From positions 248,001-312,000 of the forward strand of contig QPMI01000106.1 in assembly GCA_004431415.1 (NCBI GenBank): a DNA stretch of 64,000 bases. Direction: 5' to 3'. Both the position numbers and the translations under genes were made by a program. The stretch comes from Cyanophora paradoxa (Eukaryota; Glaucocystophyceae; Cyanophorales; Cyanophoraceae). The notes beneath the pieces were generated by a model. The model saw only the letters and a program-made list of their open reading frames with translations, made no database searches and had not been told where the DNA came from. Positions 1 through 10,399 of the stretch are shown here, one piece after another; positions within the stretch are counted from its first letter, which is position 1, and each line of letters begins with the position of its first letter.

Positions 1-780
1 CGCTATTTCTGCGCCTCGAGCTCGCGCAGCTAATTATAAGGATCGGCGCTCGAGAGCGCGGGCACCGCAGCGAAGGTCGGGAATTTGAGGGCGTCGTCGA
101 TCTCGCCGCCCGCGGCGCCGGCGCCGGAGGCCGCATCGTCGGATGGCGGCGGTAGGACCCAGTAAGTGCGCGCGCGCAGCATCGCGTGGTCGCCGGGCGC
201 CCGATCGTTCGGAATTAATATTCGCGCTCCGGATGCTCTCTCTATAGCTACAAGCTCGTGGCGCCCACAGCCGCTCGCGATCGATTGAGCAAATTTCGCG
301 GCTGTCGCGAAAATCGCAAGTTCTCGTAGCTCAAATGGTTAGAGCGCCTCGAAGCTCTGGGCGATGCTCTTCGGATCGAGACCGGGTTCGAACCCGGGTT
401 CGGACCCGAGCGAGCCCCGAAGAGTTGAAAACAGTCACGAGATGATCCGGGTTCGACTCCCGGCGAGAACATCTTGCTGCCAAAGCTGCGTCTTCGAAGT
501 TGTCTTGAAAATCGTGATTTAATGATTCCTGGCGGGGTGCCCTGGCGCATCCGATGATCGCAATGACGCCGAGTCGATATCGATTCAATCGATATCGCGG
601 TAAAACACGTGCACCGTGCACGGCGCTTGCAACTGCGCGGACATGAATAATTGAAAACTATGCATTGAATCGCAAAACCGCATTAATATTCTATGCATCA
701 TTATAATTATTATTAAATCGCGCAGTACTTGGTTTTGCGTAGTTTCGCGAACTTGTTTAGCTTCGAAATTCGCCGGCGCC
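1..780. repeat. Segmental direct repeat, copy 1
   Basis: This stretch is a diverged direct copy of about 4560-5160. Shared landmarks, in order, are an exon-like block that on the minus strand reads EIDDALKFPTFAAVP, a tRNA-like gene, a block beginning catccgatgatcgcaat, and a block reading tttcgcgaacttg. The copies differ by substitutions and small indels, so the duplication is not recent. The exon-like block ends in a minus-strand stop and may be a fragment of a neighbouring gene. From about 470 to 1170 I see no convincing gene. Confidence 0.75.
321..469 (+). tRNA. tRNA-like gene with a long central insertion (copy 1)
   Basis: A 5' half starting ttctcgtagctcaaatgg gives an acceptor strand (TTCTCGT) and a D arm (GCTC, loop, GAGC). 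The 3' half contains a perfect T arm, CCGGG-TTCGACT-CCCGG, followed by GCGAGAA, which pairs with the acceptor strand over seven positions with one G-T wobble. Between the D arm and T arm lies an insertion much longer than a normal anticodon region. It contains a second T-arm-like hairpin and an eight-base stem (CTCTTCGG with CCGAAGAG). The element could be a tRNA with a long intron or a fused or decayed tandem tRNA. I cannot assign an anticodon. Confidence 0.5.
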
Positions 781-1175
781 ATCGAATTCGAATTATATTA
801 GTGCTTACTGAGTCAACGAGGGCGGCCGCGCCGGCGGGGCGTTTCTGAGCGTGACCGCCAAAGGTCTGATCATATTTCGCCGAGTCGCCGGCGGATCCGA
901 TTCGGATCGAATATCCGGACCAGACTCTGAGAATTCGAAGATTTGCGCTCCGTCGCGAGTTTCTGCCCCGCAGGAGCTCGTGTACTTGCCAGCGGTACCG
1001 GTCCAAATTTTGAAAGGAAATCAATTGAGGGGCCTGGCCGCCCGCTCGTGTGGTCTAGCTATAGTCAACGCAGAGGTGTGCGTGCACATGTGCATGTCCG
1101 CGACGAGGCCTGACTCGGTGCTTGTCACAGTGTCCTGTATAGATATAACTACATAGCCGAGGCAAGCTGGCTTCT

Positions 1176-4100
1176 CTAGATCTTGGGGCCGCCGCGGGAG
1201 GCCGGGCCCTGGAATTCAAAGTCCTCGAGTGCGCGGGCGAGCTCGCGGGCGAGCTCGGGGTGGGAGGCGGGGAGGGCGCGGTACTGCCCACTGCGCACGG
1301 TCTGCCGGCGCGTCTCGACGGCGCGCCGCAGCGCCAGCGCCCGCAGCGGCTGGCACGCCTCCTGCTCGGCAAGCACCAGCGCCTCGATCGCCACCCCGCC
1401 CTGCCGCAATCATGCTCATGATCCTGAGCGCACCGCGAGGGTGCCAGGCGCACCGCGAGGGTGCCGCGGCGGGCGAGGCTCTCGAGCAGGGGCTGGAGAA
1501 AGGCGGGGGCCCCGAAGAAGCGGGCCGCGCGCACGGCGTCCAGGTGGGCCCGGGCCTTGTACGGCGCGGCCGCGTTCGCGAGCGCTGCGATCACGACGCG
1601 CGTTTGCGATGCAAGACAATGTTAGCTGAGGCAGGACTGGCCGCGCCCGGGCCCGGGCCCGGGCCCGGGCGCACACAGAACGTCGTCCATGCGGAGCCCC
1701 TTGCAATTGGAGTGGACTTTGCCCGTGCACATGTAGCAGAACCGGAGGAACGAGCGAACTGTGTCCAGGTCGAAGCCGTGAACCTGCTGGTGCGCCGGCG
1801 CCGGCGTCAATTCGAATTTCTGGGGAACTAGAACTGGTGCTCCGGCAGGTCTACATCTAGAATTCGAAGGTATGGACAAGCTTAGGACTGGGGAAAGGAC
1901 TGGGCAGGGACGGGGTACGTGCGCGCCTCAACAACGCGGCTCAGGGACTCGCGCATCCCGGAGCTGAGCACGGCGCGGAAGTACTCGCTGTGGGGCTGCG
2001 GGGAATGATTACTCGAAAGTCAATTCTCAGAGTCTGATAAAGGCCTAGGAACATGCTAAGGTTGGGACGGGAAGGGGCGGGAAGGAGCGGGAAGGCGGGG
2101 GGGGGGGGGGGGGGGGGGGGGAAGGAGGCCTAGGAAAAGGGGTTTTTTATATATATGGATGGGGTTAATAAAAGGATCCGGAGGGCCGGGGGGTGCACTT
2201 GAAGGACGGCGGAGTGGACCCGAAGGTCCACAGGGGCAGGGCCTTGTGAGGAGGGCGTTCCTGGGGCGGAGGAGCCCGCAGATGAGAGAGCTGCTACCGC
2301 GAACAGGACAACATAAAAATTAAAGGTATAAATTGCAAGCTTATGATAAATTATATTATTGGAGTTCTTGGCGCGCCTGGCTTGGGGTAGACGCGCAAGG
2401 TGACGTCGGGAGGAGGGAGTCCGGACGAGTTGAATGGGGCGCTGCGCATGCTGCCAGAGAGGACCGACTCCAGATCTAGAAGCTCGAGGGAGACCTGGTC
2501 ATACGGTTTGGTTCGGGGGGAAATCTTAAGAGGACGCAGATCACCTGAGCGGGAAAGGCACTGCTTTCGAATTCGCTGCTCTCCTGGTGCTGGCGCCGGG
2601 GCCCCTGCCGCCCGCCCACGGTCAGCCGGCACCCGCAAGGCCCGAGCTGCGCATGTCCAGGGCGCGCAGATCCAAATTTATATCAAAGGTGCACGCGCAC
2701 CGGCGGCAGCGGCGCCGCCGCCAAATCACCCTCATCAATGTCCTGATCAGGATCAGTTATTTTGCGGAGCTCGAGGAGCGGGTCACGGAAGGCCAACGGT
2801 AATTAACGGCGGTCCTGCCCTAATTCAATTTATATATATATAATATATTAAATTAGAGCCACTTCTACCGGCTCATCTGGAACGAGTAACAGCACTCGAG
2901 CTCGAGCTTGCGTACTCGCGGGCCGGCGTACGCCTGCGCATGCACCGGCGCCGAGGGCGCGCACCATGCTCTCCTCATAGACAAAGTCCCCGCCCCTCGC
3001 GATCCGCAGCTTCTCCTTGCACGCCGAGAAGCTGCGGATCGAAATCGATATCGAAATCCCGGACATGACCGCGCGCCCGACGGCGCAGCCTAGACTCAAG
3101 CAAGGGGTCGGGCGCTAGGCAGGTGCCGCATGCGCGCACGTGGTGTTGCGGACGCAGCCGGCCTCGACGATGTCGCCGGGAGGGCCCGCGAAGGCGACGC
3201 CCACCGCGCAGCCCCGCACCACGCTGTCCACCACCTGCATGCAGGAGATTATATACTGGTTAAAGGCCGCCCGTGGTCAGGCCTAGCTATAAGCCGTGCC
3301 CGTGCACGCGAGCTTAAGCTTGAGCTTATAATTAAAGCTTAAGGCACGCTAGTAATGAATGAATCTAATGGTGGACGCTGTCCACCACCTGCAGGAAGGC
3401 CGCCCAGCGCCGGCCGCGGCCCGCAGTGAGCCGCCCGCGCGCGCAATTGCAAGCGATGAATGAAGGAGTTCGATATTAGGTTGTGATCGCGCCTCGACGC
3501 GGCAAGTCCGATGCTTGAATCTGACGCCGTGGGTGCAATTGGAGATTTCGCTCCGGCTCACGCGCACGATTGCGCCGGGCTGGTTGCAGACGATGCCATG
3601 CTGCGCGCGTTCGCAGGCGGCCGATCACGATCAGATTCGGAGCAGGCGCGGGCGCGGCGCGGGCGGACTCCAGAGATCCGGAAGTTTGAATTTGCGCATG
3701 TCATTTTTGCAACAAATTTAAATATTGCGGCGTAGGCGGGGCGAATTCTGACCTGCGGCTTGCAGTCCGTGATGCGGCACGCTTCGAACGCGAGCGTGGA
3801 CTGGGGCTCGCGATCGAGGTTCCCCAGTTCCAATTGTGCGGCCTTGGGCTGCCGGGCTCGACACGTATTGCACCTTAAGCTTTCGAAGCCTTCGTGCACG
3901 GATGAGCTGAGCTCAAGGCGGCCTTGAACACGAGCGTACCCGTGGATTCGGGGAGCGCCGGCGCCAGGCCTAGGTCTGGCCCCGGGGAGCTCGATGTACA
4001 TGTGGCAAAGACCCCAGCGGAGCCCTGCCCGTCCACCACGCAGTTCTCGAAGCGGCTGTCGATTTCGATCAGGACCAGCGCCGATTTTATAATTAATTAG

Positions 4101-4560
4101 GACCAGCGCGAAATTTCTCAGAGGCGCCGGCGGCTGAGCATGCGGCTACCAGGTGACGCCACCGCCAGCAAGATGCGTGGAGCCGCGAAGCTCCAAGTCT
4201 CGGAACGTGACCTTGGCCTGGGCTCGGATAAAATTAATTCAGAGAAAGACCGCGCTTCGCAGCTGTATAGAGCGCGCACGGAGCTCCCGCGGACGACGAA
4301 GAGGACGCGCGACGACGAGTCGAGTGTCGGCTGCAAAATGGTCGAATTTGTGGGATCTCCAGCGATCGTGAGCTCGAGTTCGCGCTCAAGAGCGCGTTTT
4401 GCGACCTGCGCAGATCCGGAGCGCATGATTATCATCAATATCGGATGCATACATCTGCGCACCTGCAGCGTCGTGCGCTTCGGAAAGACATGCAAGCCCG
4501 AGAGCACGCGGATCTCGACCTTGTCGCAGCGGTCCCGCTGCGCTTGACTCCAGGCCTGCG
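1176..4560 (-). CDS. Beta-helix-like and BTB/POZ domain protein (multi-exon, partial model)
   Basis: Minus-strand coding blocks run from about 4.56 kb down to the stop at 1176-1178. The upstream blocks resemble parallel beta-helix rungs: IDSRFENCVVDGQGSAGVFA (near 4.05 kb), FEACRITDCKPQ (3.76 kb), SEISNCTHG (3.54 kb) and VVDSVVRGCAVGVAFAG (3.2 kb). Downstream come BTB-like blocks: PPPDVTLRVYP (near 2.4 kb), then HSEYFRAVLSSGMRES (near 1.95 kb), FDLDTVRSFLRFCYMCTGKV (near 1.75 kb) and a helical C-terminal part ending EFQGPASRGGPKI. BTB domains dimerise and often act as cullin-3 substrate adaptors. Linking all blocks into one gene is inference: exon phases were not closed throughout, and the BTB centre between about 2.0 and 2.35 kb, interrupted by a poly-G run, is not clearly coding. 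The start codon is not determined. Confidence 0.5.
2097..2121 (+). repeat. Poly-G tract
   Basis: A run of more than 20 uninterrupted G residues lies inside the BTB gene, probably in an intron on the coding (minus) strand where it reads as poly-C. The length may be a sequencing estimate. Confidence 0.8.
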
Positions 4561-5160
4561 CAATTCGCGCCTCGCGAAGCTAATTATAAGGATCGGCCCT
4601 CGAGAGCGTGGGCACCGCGGCGAAGGTCGGGAATTTGAGAGCGTCGTCGATCTCGCCGCCGGCGCCGGCGCCGGCGCCGGCGGCCGCGTCGTCGGATGGC
4701 GGCGGTAGGACCCAGTACGTGCGCGCGCGCAGCATCGTGTGGTCGCCGGGCGCTCGATCGCTCGGAATTCGCGCTCCGGATGCTCTGATCGAATTTCGCG
4801 GCTGCCGCAAAAATCGCAAGTTCTCGTAGCTCAAATGGTTAGAGCGCCTCAAAGATCTGGGCGATTTCCCAGGGGGGAAACCTGGTCACGAGATGACGCA
4901 GGTTCGATCCCTGAGGTTTGAAAACAGTCGCGAGATGATCCGGGTTCGACTCCCGGCGAGAACAGTGCGTCTTCTATTCCCGGCGGGGCGCACCCCACGC
5001 GCGGCCGGCGGCGATCAAAATCGGCGCCCACGAGGCCGGCTGCGTCCATCCGATGATCGCAATTGCGCTCATTCAAAATGACTGAATCGATGTAAAACGA
5101 GTTGAACTGCCGCAGTGCGTGGTTTCGCGAACTTGGAAGTTGGTTTCGCGCTCGCCGCCG
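4560..5160. repeat. Segmental direct repeat, copy 2
   Basis: Diverged copy of 1-780 in the same orientation. It contains the exon-like minus-strand block EIDDALKFPTFAAVP, the second tRNA-like gene, and the downstream catccgatgatcgcaatt and tttcgcgaacttg blocks. It follows directly on the 5' end of the beta-helix/BTB gene, so the two copies bracket that gene. Confidence 0.75.
4821..4962 (+). tRNA. tRNA-like gene with a long central insertion (copy 2)
   Basis: Same acceptor (TTCTCGT/GCGAGAA), D arm and T arm as the copy at 321-469. The central insertion differs. It contains a GGTTCGATCC T-arm-like hairpin preceded by gtcacgagatga, which parallels the true 3' part (gtcgcgagatga then ccgggttcgactcccgg), so the 3' part looks partly duplicated in tandem. 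The outer arms are conserved between copies while the interior has diverged. That fits intron-like evolution or a composite element. Anticodon not assigned. Confidence 0.5.
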
Positions 5161-5339
5161 AATTTCGCGCTACTGCGGCGGCGGCGGTGGTAGGATCCAG
5201 TATGCAAGCGCGCGCAGCATCGCGTGCACGGGGTCTCGGGGCGCCGAAGGCTTCCAATCGGCGATCCGTAGACTATAGACGTCGCGATCAAATGATCAAA
5301 TTTTGCGGCGCCGGCTAATTTCGCGGCGCCGAGTTTTTC

Positions 5340-5560
5340 GCGGGAGCTCGAGGGGCGTGGAATCTGTTAGAGGCGGGGAGTGGAGGGGAGGGAAAGGGAG
5401 GGGCGTGGAAGGGAGGGAATTCGAATTCGAAGGGGAGGGGAGCGGAGGGGACTCCGGGAGGGAAGGTGAGGGGAGGGGAGGGGAGCTCGAGGCCCTATAG
5501 CTAGGTGAGGGGAGAAAGGGAAGGAGGGGAGGGGGGAGATAGGGGGGAATTATCAAAAGG
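5340..5560 (+). repeat. Homopurine (GGGGAGGG-rich) tract
   Basis: About 200 bases are almost purely purine on the plus strand, with many GGGGAGGGG-type runs, broken only by short gaattcgaattcg and gagctc palindromes. It is non-coding in appearance and could adopt triplex or quadruplex structures. Confidence 0.7.
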
Positions 5561-5880
5561 AGGAGAGGAGAGATCTGATCGAATTGGATTCCCGCCACAA
5601 AATCGAGAGGAGCTTCTGCAGCTGCAACCTTGAGCTTCTGCAAGAAATTATCAAAAGGAAGAGAGATTAGTCATCTCGAGCTCGCGATCGCAATATATTC
5701 TCGCTACAAAATCTTTCCGGGATTCCAGGCTGGCCGCATTGAGATCTAGAGTTCGAGGCATTTTTAATATTAAAAGAAGGAGAGAGAGATCTGTAAAGGC
5801 CGGAGGTTCTCTAACAAATTGGTTCTCTAGATCGCGCAATATTCCGAAAGTTCCCGCCACAAAATCGCGACTTCTGCAGC
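5546..5880. repeat. Degenerate tandem repeat, three units
   Basis: Three diverged units of roughly 100-120 bases each begin with a block like attatcaaaaggaggagag and end with a block like cccgccacaaaatcg. No gene is evident here or in the remaining sequence up to the TRIM37-like gene at about 6.35 kb. Confidence 0.5.
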
Positions 5881-6353
5881 CGGGTTTCCGGGCCGCACGC
5901 ACCGGCGCCGGCCGCGCGCCTATATACCAGGCTTCCAGGTGCGAGGTTCGGGCCACTTCTTCGCGCGGCAACTCGCTTTCGTCGCCCTAGGCTCGAAATG
6001 TGCATTTGAACGCCGCTCGCCGCCTCCTGAGCCGTTCCCAGCTGCAGGCGGATCTGCAGGAACTTTCCTAGACAAATTCACAGACGAGACGAGGAGAATC
6101 GTGAGGAGATATCGATCGTCTTCTTGCTAGGCGGGTTTCACAATTTACCGAATTCGCGCTCGCCATTAGTTCGCGTATTCGAATTAAAATGCGCTCCCAA
6201 CGCGTCACAGCTGCAGGGGCGATATCGATTGGAATTGCTGGGCGCGACCTCGAGAGCGATTTGATCTCACTTGGTCGGTTCCCGCGCGCATTAAAAGATT
6301 TTCGATAACGTTGGTTCGATCATTCTCTCGACTCGTGATCAGCGAGCGCTCAT

Positions 6354-9016
6354 ATGCGCATGCGCAGAAAAATGGCGTCGGCTTCGAGTTCGACTTCGAA
6401 TTCAAATTCGCAAAAAAGAAGTGCGGACAGCGCATTCGGCGACATCGCACACGCGACAGTGGAGTTGCTCAGCAATATAAAGAGTCTATTGAAGTGCCCG
6501 GGGTGCTTGGAGGATTTCAACATGTACAACAAAGGAAACGTTCCTCGTCAGTTGCCAGCCTGCGAACACGCCCTGTGAGTCCGCTTAATATAATTTGCGC
6601 GTGCACTCTACATAGCATCTTGATTCAATCCCTTGATCACGATATTGATTCAGGTGCTCTTCATGTCTGGATGCGCGTGCGTTAACGTTATTCGAATTTT
6701 TTCTTCTCGGTGTTATCGTCGCAATTGATTAAACTGCAATAAATGTGTGCCGCGGCCGGCAGTGCGCAACCCGGAGGCCCACACAGTGGTCTGTCCGTCG
6801 TGCACAGAGGAGTCGACTGTTTCCGCAGTACAGGACATTCCTCTCTGTCTTTCGCTGGCCAGGAACGCCGAATTCGTCGGCAAATACGAGAAGGCCTTGA
6901 AAATGATGAGGTGCAGCAACTGCGAAGACAACGGCGTTCCTGCTGAGGCCTACTGCGCGGACTGCAACATGTATTTCTGCAAGTCCTGCTCCGATAAAGT
7001 TCACGAGGTCAACCTTGCTATAAACTTAATAAAGAATATCCTCCTTTTCGTATTGATGCTCCTTTTGTATTAAATTTGCAGCCCAAGGCATTGCATTTTC
7101 ACAACGTGCAGCGTTGCAAGTACGGCATCCCGGCACATACTTCGGCGCCCCTCCGCTCGATGTTTTTCTGCCCCGCCCACCCACAAGCGGTGGTCTCGCT
7201 CCTCTATTGCACCGAGATGCGGGCCGAGGTTCAAAGCTGCCCTGAATGGTGCGTGTAATTCCAATGTGCACGTGTAATATATCTAGATCTCCCCTATATT
7301 GCAGTTGTATTTAATTTCGCGTTTGATGCAGCGGTCCTGGGCTTGGAGATCTGCATCTGGGCCATCACCACGTGTGCCTCGCGGAAGGCGCCTCGCTTCT
7401 GCGAAAGCGGCTTGCGGAAGAGAATGCGAAGTACGAGGAGATGCTCTCGAAATTGGCGATCCGTGTCCGGGAGCTGTCGTACTACATTGGGGAGGCGCGC
7501 CGCAGTGCCGACATTTCAATTGAGAATTGTCGGCGGCGAATCGTGCAGGTGTGTACAATTGATGTCACATGCAATTAAATTTCATTTAGCGTATGCTATT
7601 AAATTCAAGCTCATGATCATGACTATAGCTTCTAAGCTAATAATCAAGCTTGTTATTTTGAAATTATATTTGCACAGATTCAGGCTGTACTGCAAGATGC
7701 ATTCGACGAAAGACTCACGGAAATCAAGAATCGAGCTTTCTTCATGTCTCGGCAGACCGATGAGCTTCGCTTCGCGAACGCCGACCTGCGGAAGACTGCG
7801 GCAGAAGGCAAGTCCGCGTTTCTCTCGGCTTTCAAGGACGCCGCCCACGCCGAGTACGAAAAGGTGTCCGTTTAATTTGGAGCCGTTTCATTAAAGAGAA
7901 GCTCATCGGGATTCCACGTCGTCGAACAGGTTCGGGCCGAAATCGACGACGCTCAAAACACATTGATTTCTCTCATCCATCAGAAAGCGAATGTCGCGAT
8001 GCGAATGCTCGAACAGCAGCTTACCATCACCAAATCTTCACAGTCAGAGCTCCAGAACATGAACCCGATATCGATGGACCGCATCGAGTTTCTTTGTGAT
8101 TATTTGACACCGGCCATCCAGATTATCCGCATGCAGGTTCTTATATACCTCGAATGTTAGATAATTAATATTACCCGTCCGACTGTCAGGATATCGATGC
8201 TGCGCAGGATTCGTTTCTCGCTCCTTTTATTGCAATTGCTCGAAAGCTCGGGGAGGCTGAGCAGCTCCTGCAACACAAAGTTGAAGTGACCCGCGTCCTG
8301 TTCAATCCAGCGGCAGTCGACATTCGGGAGATCGATCTTGGCGGACTTCGGGATCGACTGCGGCTGCGCACGACCGTGAACAGAGAGAGCGCCGTGTCCT
8401 GCATCAACGGAGACAGCGCAGTTGTGGCCAAACTCTCAATCGACTGGCGGCAGAACCTTCCAAAGGAAGCGGCATATTTGCCCGGCGCCGAGGAAGCGGT
8501 TTTCTTCTCCGAAGTTTTCAGCTGCGACGGCTTCCCGTGGAAGCTGCGAATCCACCCGACTGGCGCCCTCTCGGGAAGGGGGACCCACCTCTCGCTCTTC
8601 CTGCTCCCGGCTGTTGACTTGCCCAAGGTCAATGGCATTCTCTCTTTAATTTAGATAATCTCTTTATAATCTCGTTGACTCGCTTTGATTTCGCAGGGGG
8701 TGGGTATCCGCGCGACTTTCTCCGTTGTCTTTCCTCCAACCGGTCTCTTGGATTCAGCTTCATCGTCGCCTGCCGGCATTTCTTTCGGACCGAAGGACGG
8801 CTACTGGACAGCTGCGAACAGCCACGGCTGCGGCTGGAACGAAACGATTTCCTTGCAGAGCGTCCGAATTCCGGTGCGACTTTAATTTAATTATAATCAG
8901 CTCCGCTAACGTATGCATCCTCGCGATTGAAACAGAAGACGAACGGGAATTCAAAGCTGAATGTCCATGTACGAATCGAGAACGCAACCTTGCTGGGCAC
9001 TCGATCAAATGAGTGA
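6354..9016 (+). CDS. TRIM37-like protein: RING, B-boxes, coiled coil, MATH domain
   Basis: Ten exons close in phase: 6354/6372-6574, 6654-6676, 6763-7007, 7082-7248, 7332-7548, 7678-7863, 7930-8136, 8190-8627, 8697-8873 and 8936-9016. The product is about 647 residues from the ATG at 6372, or 653 from 6354. The N-terminus has a RING (KCPGCLEDF, ACEHALCSSCLDAL, VVCPSC). B-box-type zinc ligands follow (MRCSNC, AYCADCNMYFCKSCSDKVH, then FFCPAHP and LYCTEM). Next come a coiled coil (AEENAKYEEMLSKLAIRVRE onward) and a MATH/TRAF-like domain (FSCDGFPWKLRIHPTG, RGTHLSLFLLPAVDLP, GYWTAANSHGCGWNETISL). RING-B-box-coiled coil-MATH is the architecture of TRIM37, an E3 ubiquitin ligase; ligase activity is inferred. 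Introns are AT-rich with ordinary donors. The two ATGs are equally possible starts. Confidence 0.9.
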
Positions 9017-10390
9017 TGATGTGTTCCCATGTGAGGCCCATGGCCAGCCGGCGCCGCGGCCGCGCAGCCCATCGTGACCATTCTGATTTTCGTGATCATC
9101 CTCGCAACCGTAGTCTAGATCTAGAACCATGTGCATCGATTTAACCATCAACGCTTTTGAATAAAAGGTTTCGGAGTTTTGCGGATGGTATTTGCGTTGC
9201 AGCTATAGCTAGCTATAGTCGATAGATATGCATATGCTGTGCACGTACTACGGTACGCAATAAACCTATCTTTCTGCCCTCTCACCTTTGCAATTGAACG
9301 TGCACGTGTAACCTTGCCGAGAGTCTTGCTCGGGTTCACAATATAGACCCTGACCGACTAGCCCGCCTGCAATTTGCCGCTCAATCGACTACATATGCCG
9401 CAGTGCTTGACGTTGACTTGGGAGGGAATGGATCTTGTATTTATAATTACCGGCAGATTTTCGCCCTAGGGCCTTCTTTTATAATTATGAAATTCTTGCT
9501 GCCCATCTGCGCTCATGATCAGGCTCATTAATACTTCGATATCGATATTAATGTATAGCTTTCAAGTCTCCTCGTCTCGCCTCCGCAGGAGCCGATAGGA
9601 CGAGGCCGCTCAGCGTGGCGGCGTTCGCTCCAGAAACGTTAACGGCATCATGGCATACTGTGTGGCGATTCGAGAGCATTAAGCAATTTGCGTGCGCACA
9701 CTTATTCAAATGATTCCGAGATTAATTCATGATCAGGGCGCACAGATTTCCGTCGATGAATAATTGAGCAAATTCCAGTTAACGTTGCATTGCATTGACA
9801 ACGAGCCAGTTGCATTATATGCATGTTAGAGTTCATCAACAATATTCATGCATAGGGGCGGATGCAGGCACCGGGCCGGGCTCGAGCTTGGAGTGGGGCT
9901 TGGGCTCGGGGAGGGGCTTGCAGCTGAAGTAACGTTCTGCTCACGCGAATTCGAATCACACACGTGCACGTGCATGCACACCAGCTGCACGTGCAGGTTG
10001 GCTGAGGCCGATCGCCGCCTATTCATACTATGATACACCGGTACCGCCGGGCGCCGCCGCAGCGCCGGCGCCGGGCCGCTGGGCCGGCCCGCGGCCGGCC
10101 GCCAGCTGCAGGTTCCAGGCTTCCAGCTGCCTAGCAGCTGCAGTGCCTGCGCGCGCAGGGCTGCAGGCGCCGGCCGCGCCGCTACAGGTACGTATATTTA
10201 TAGTACGAAAGGTTTTTGGGCGATCAACTAAACATTTCCCGCCTGATAGACAGAGGGGCCGGAGAGCAAAGCCCTGAGGCCCCATGATCGCAGAGAGGCG
10301 GGCTATGAGCTTTGAAGGGCCGCGCATATGCATGTACGCGTGTAATGGGCTCCAGGGCTTCAGGGCGGATAGAAAGGGGGGGCGGAGACC
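9017..10390. other. Intergenic, no gene seen
   Basis: Short six-frame reading frames only, with biased composition and no family signal. The sequence is rich in palindromic words such as agctatagctagctatag and gatatcgatatt. The last 350 bases become very GC-rich (gccggc runs), marking the approach to the GC-rich membrane-protein gene. Confidence 0.5.
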
Positions 10391-10399
10391 AAGGCCCTT

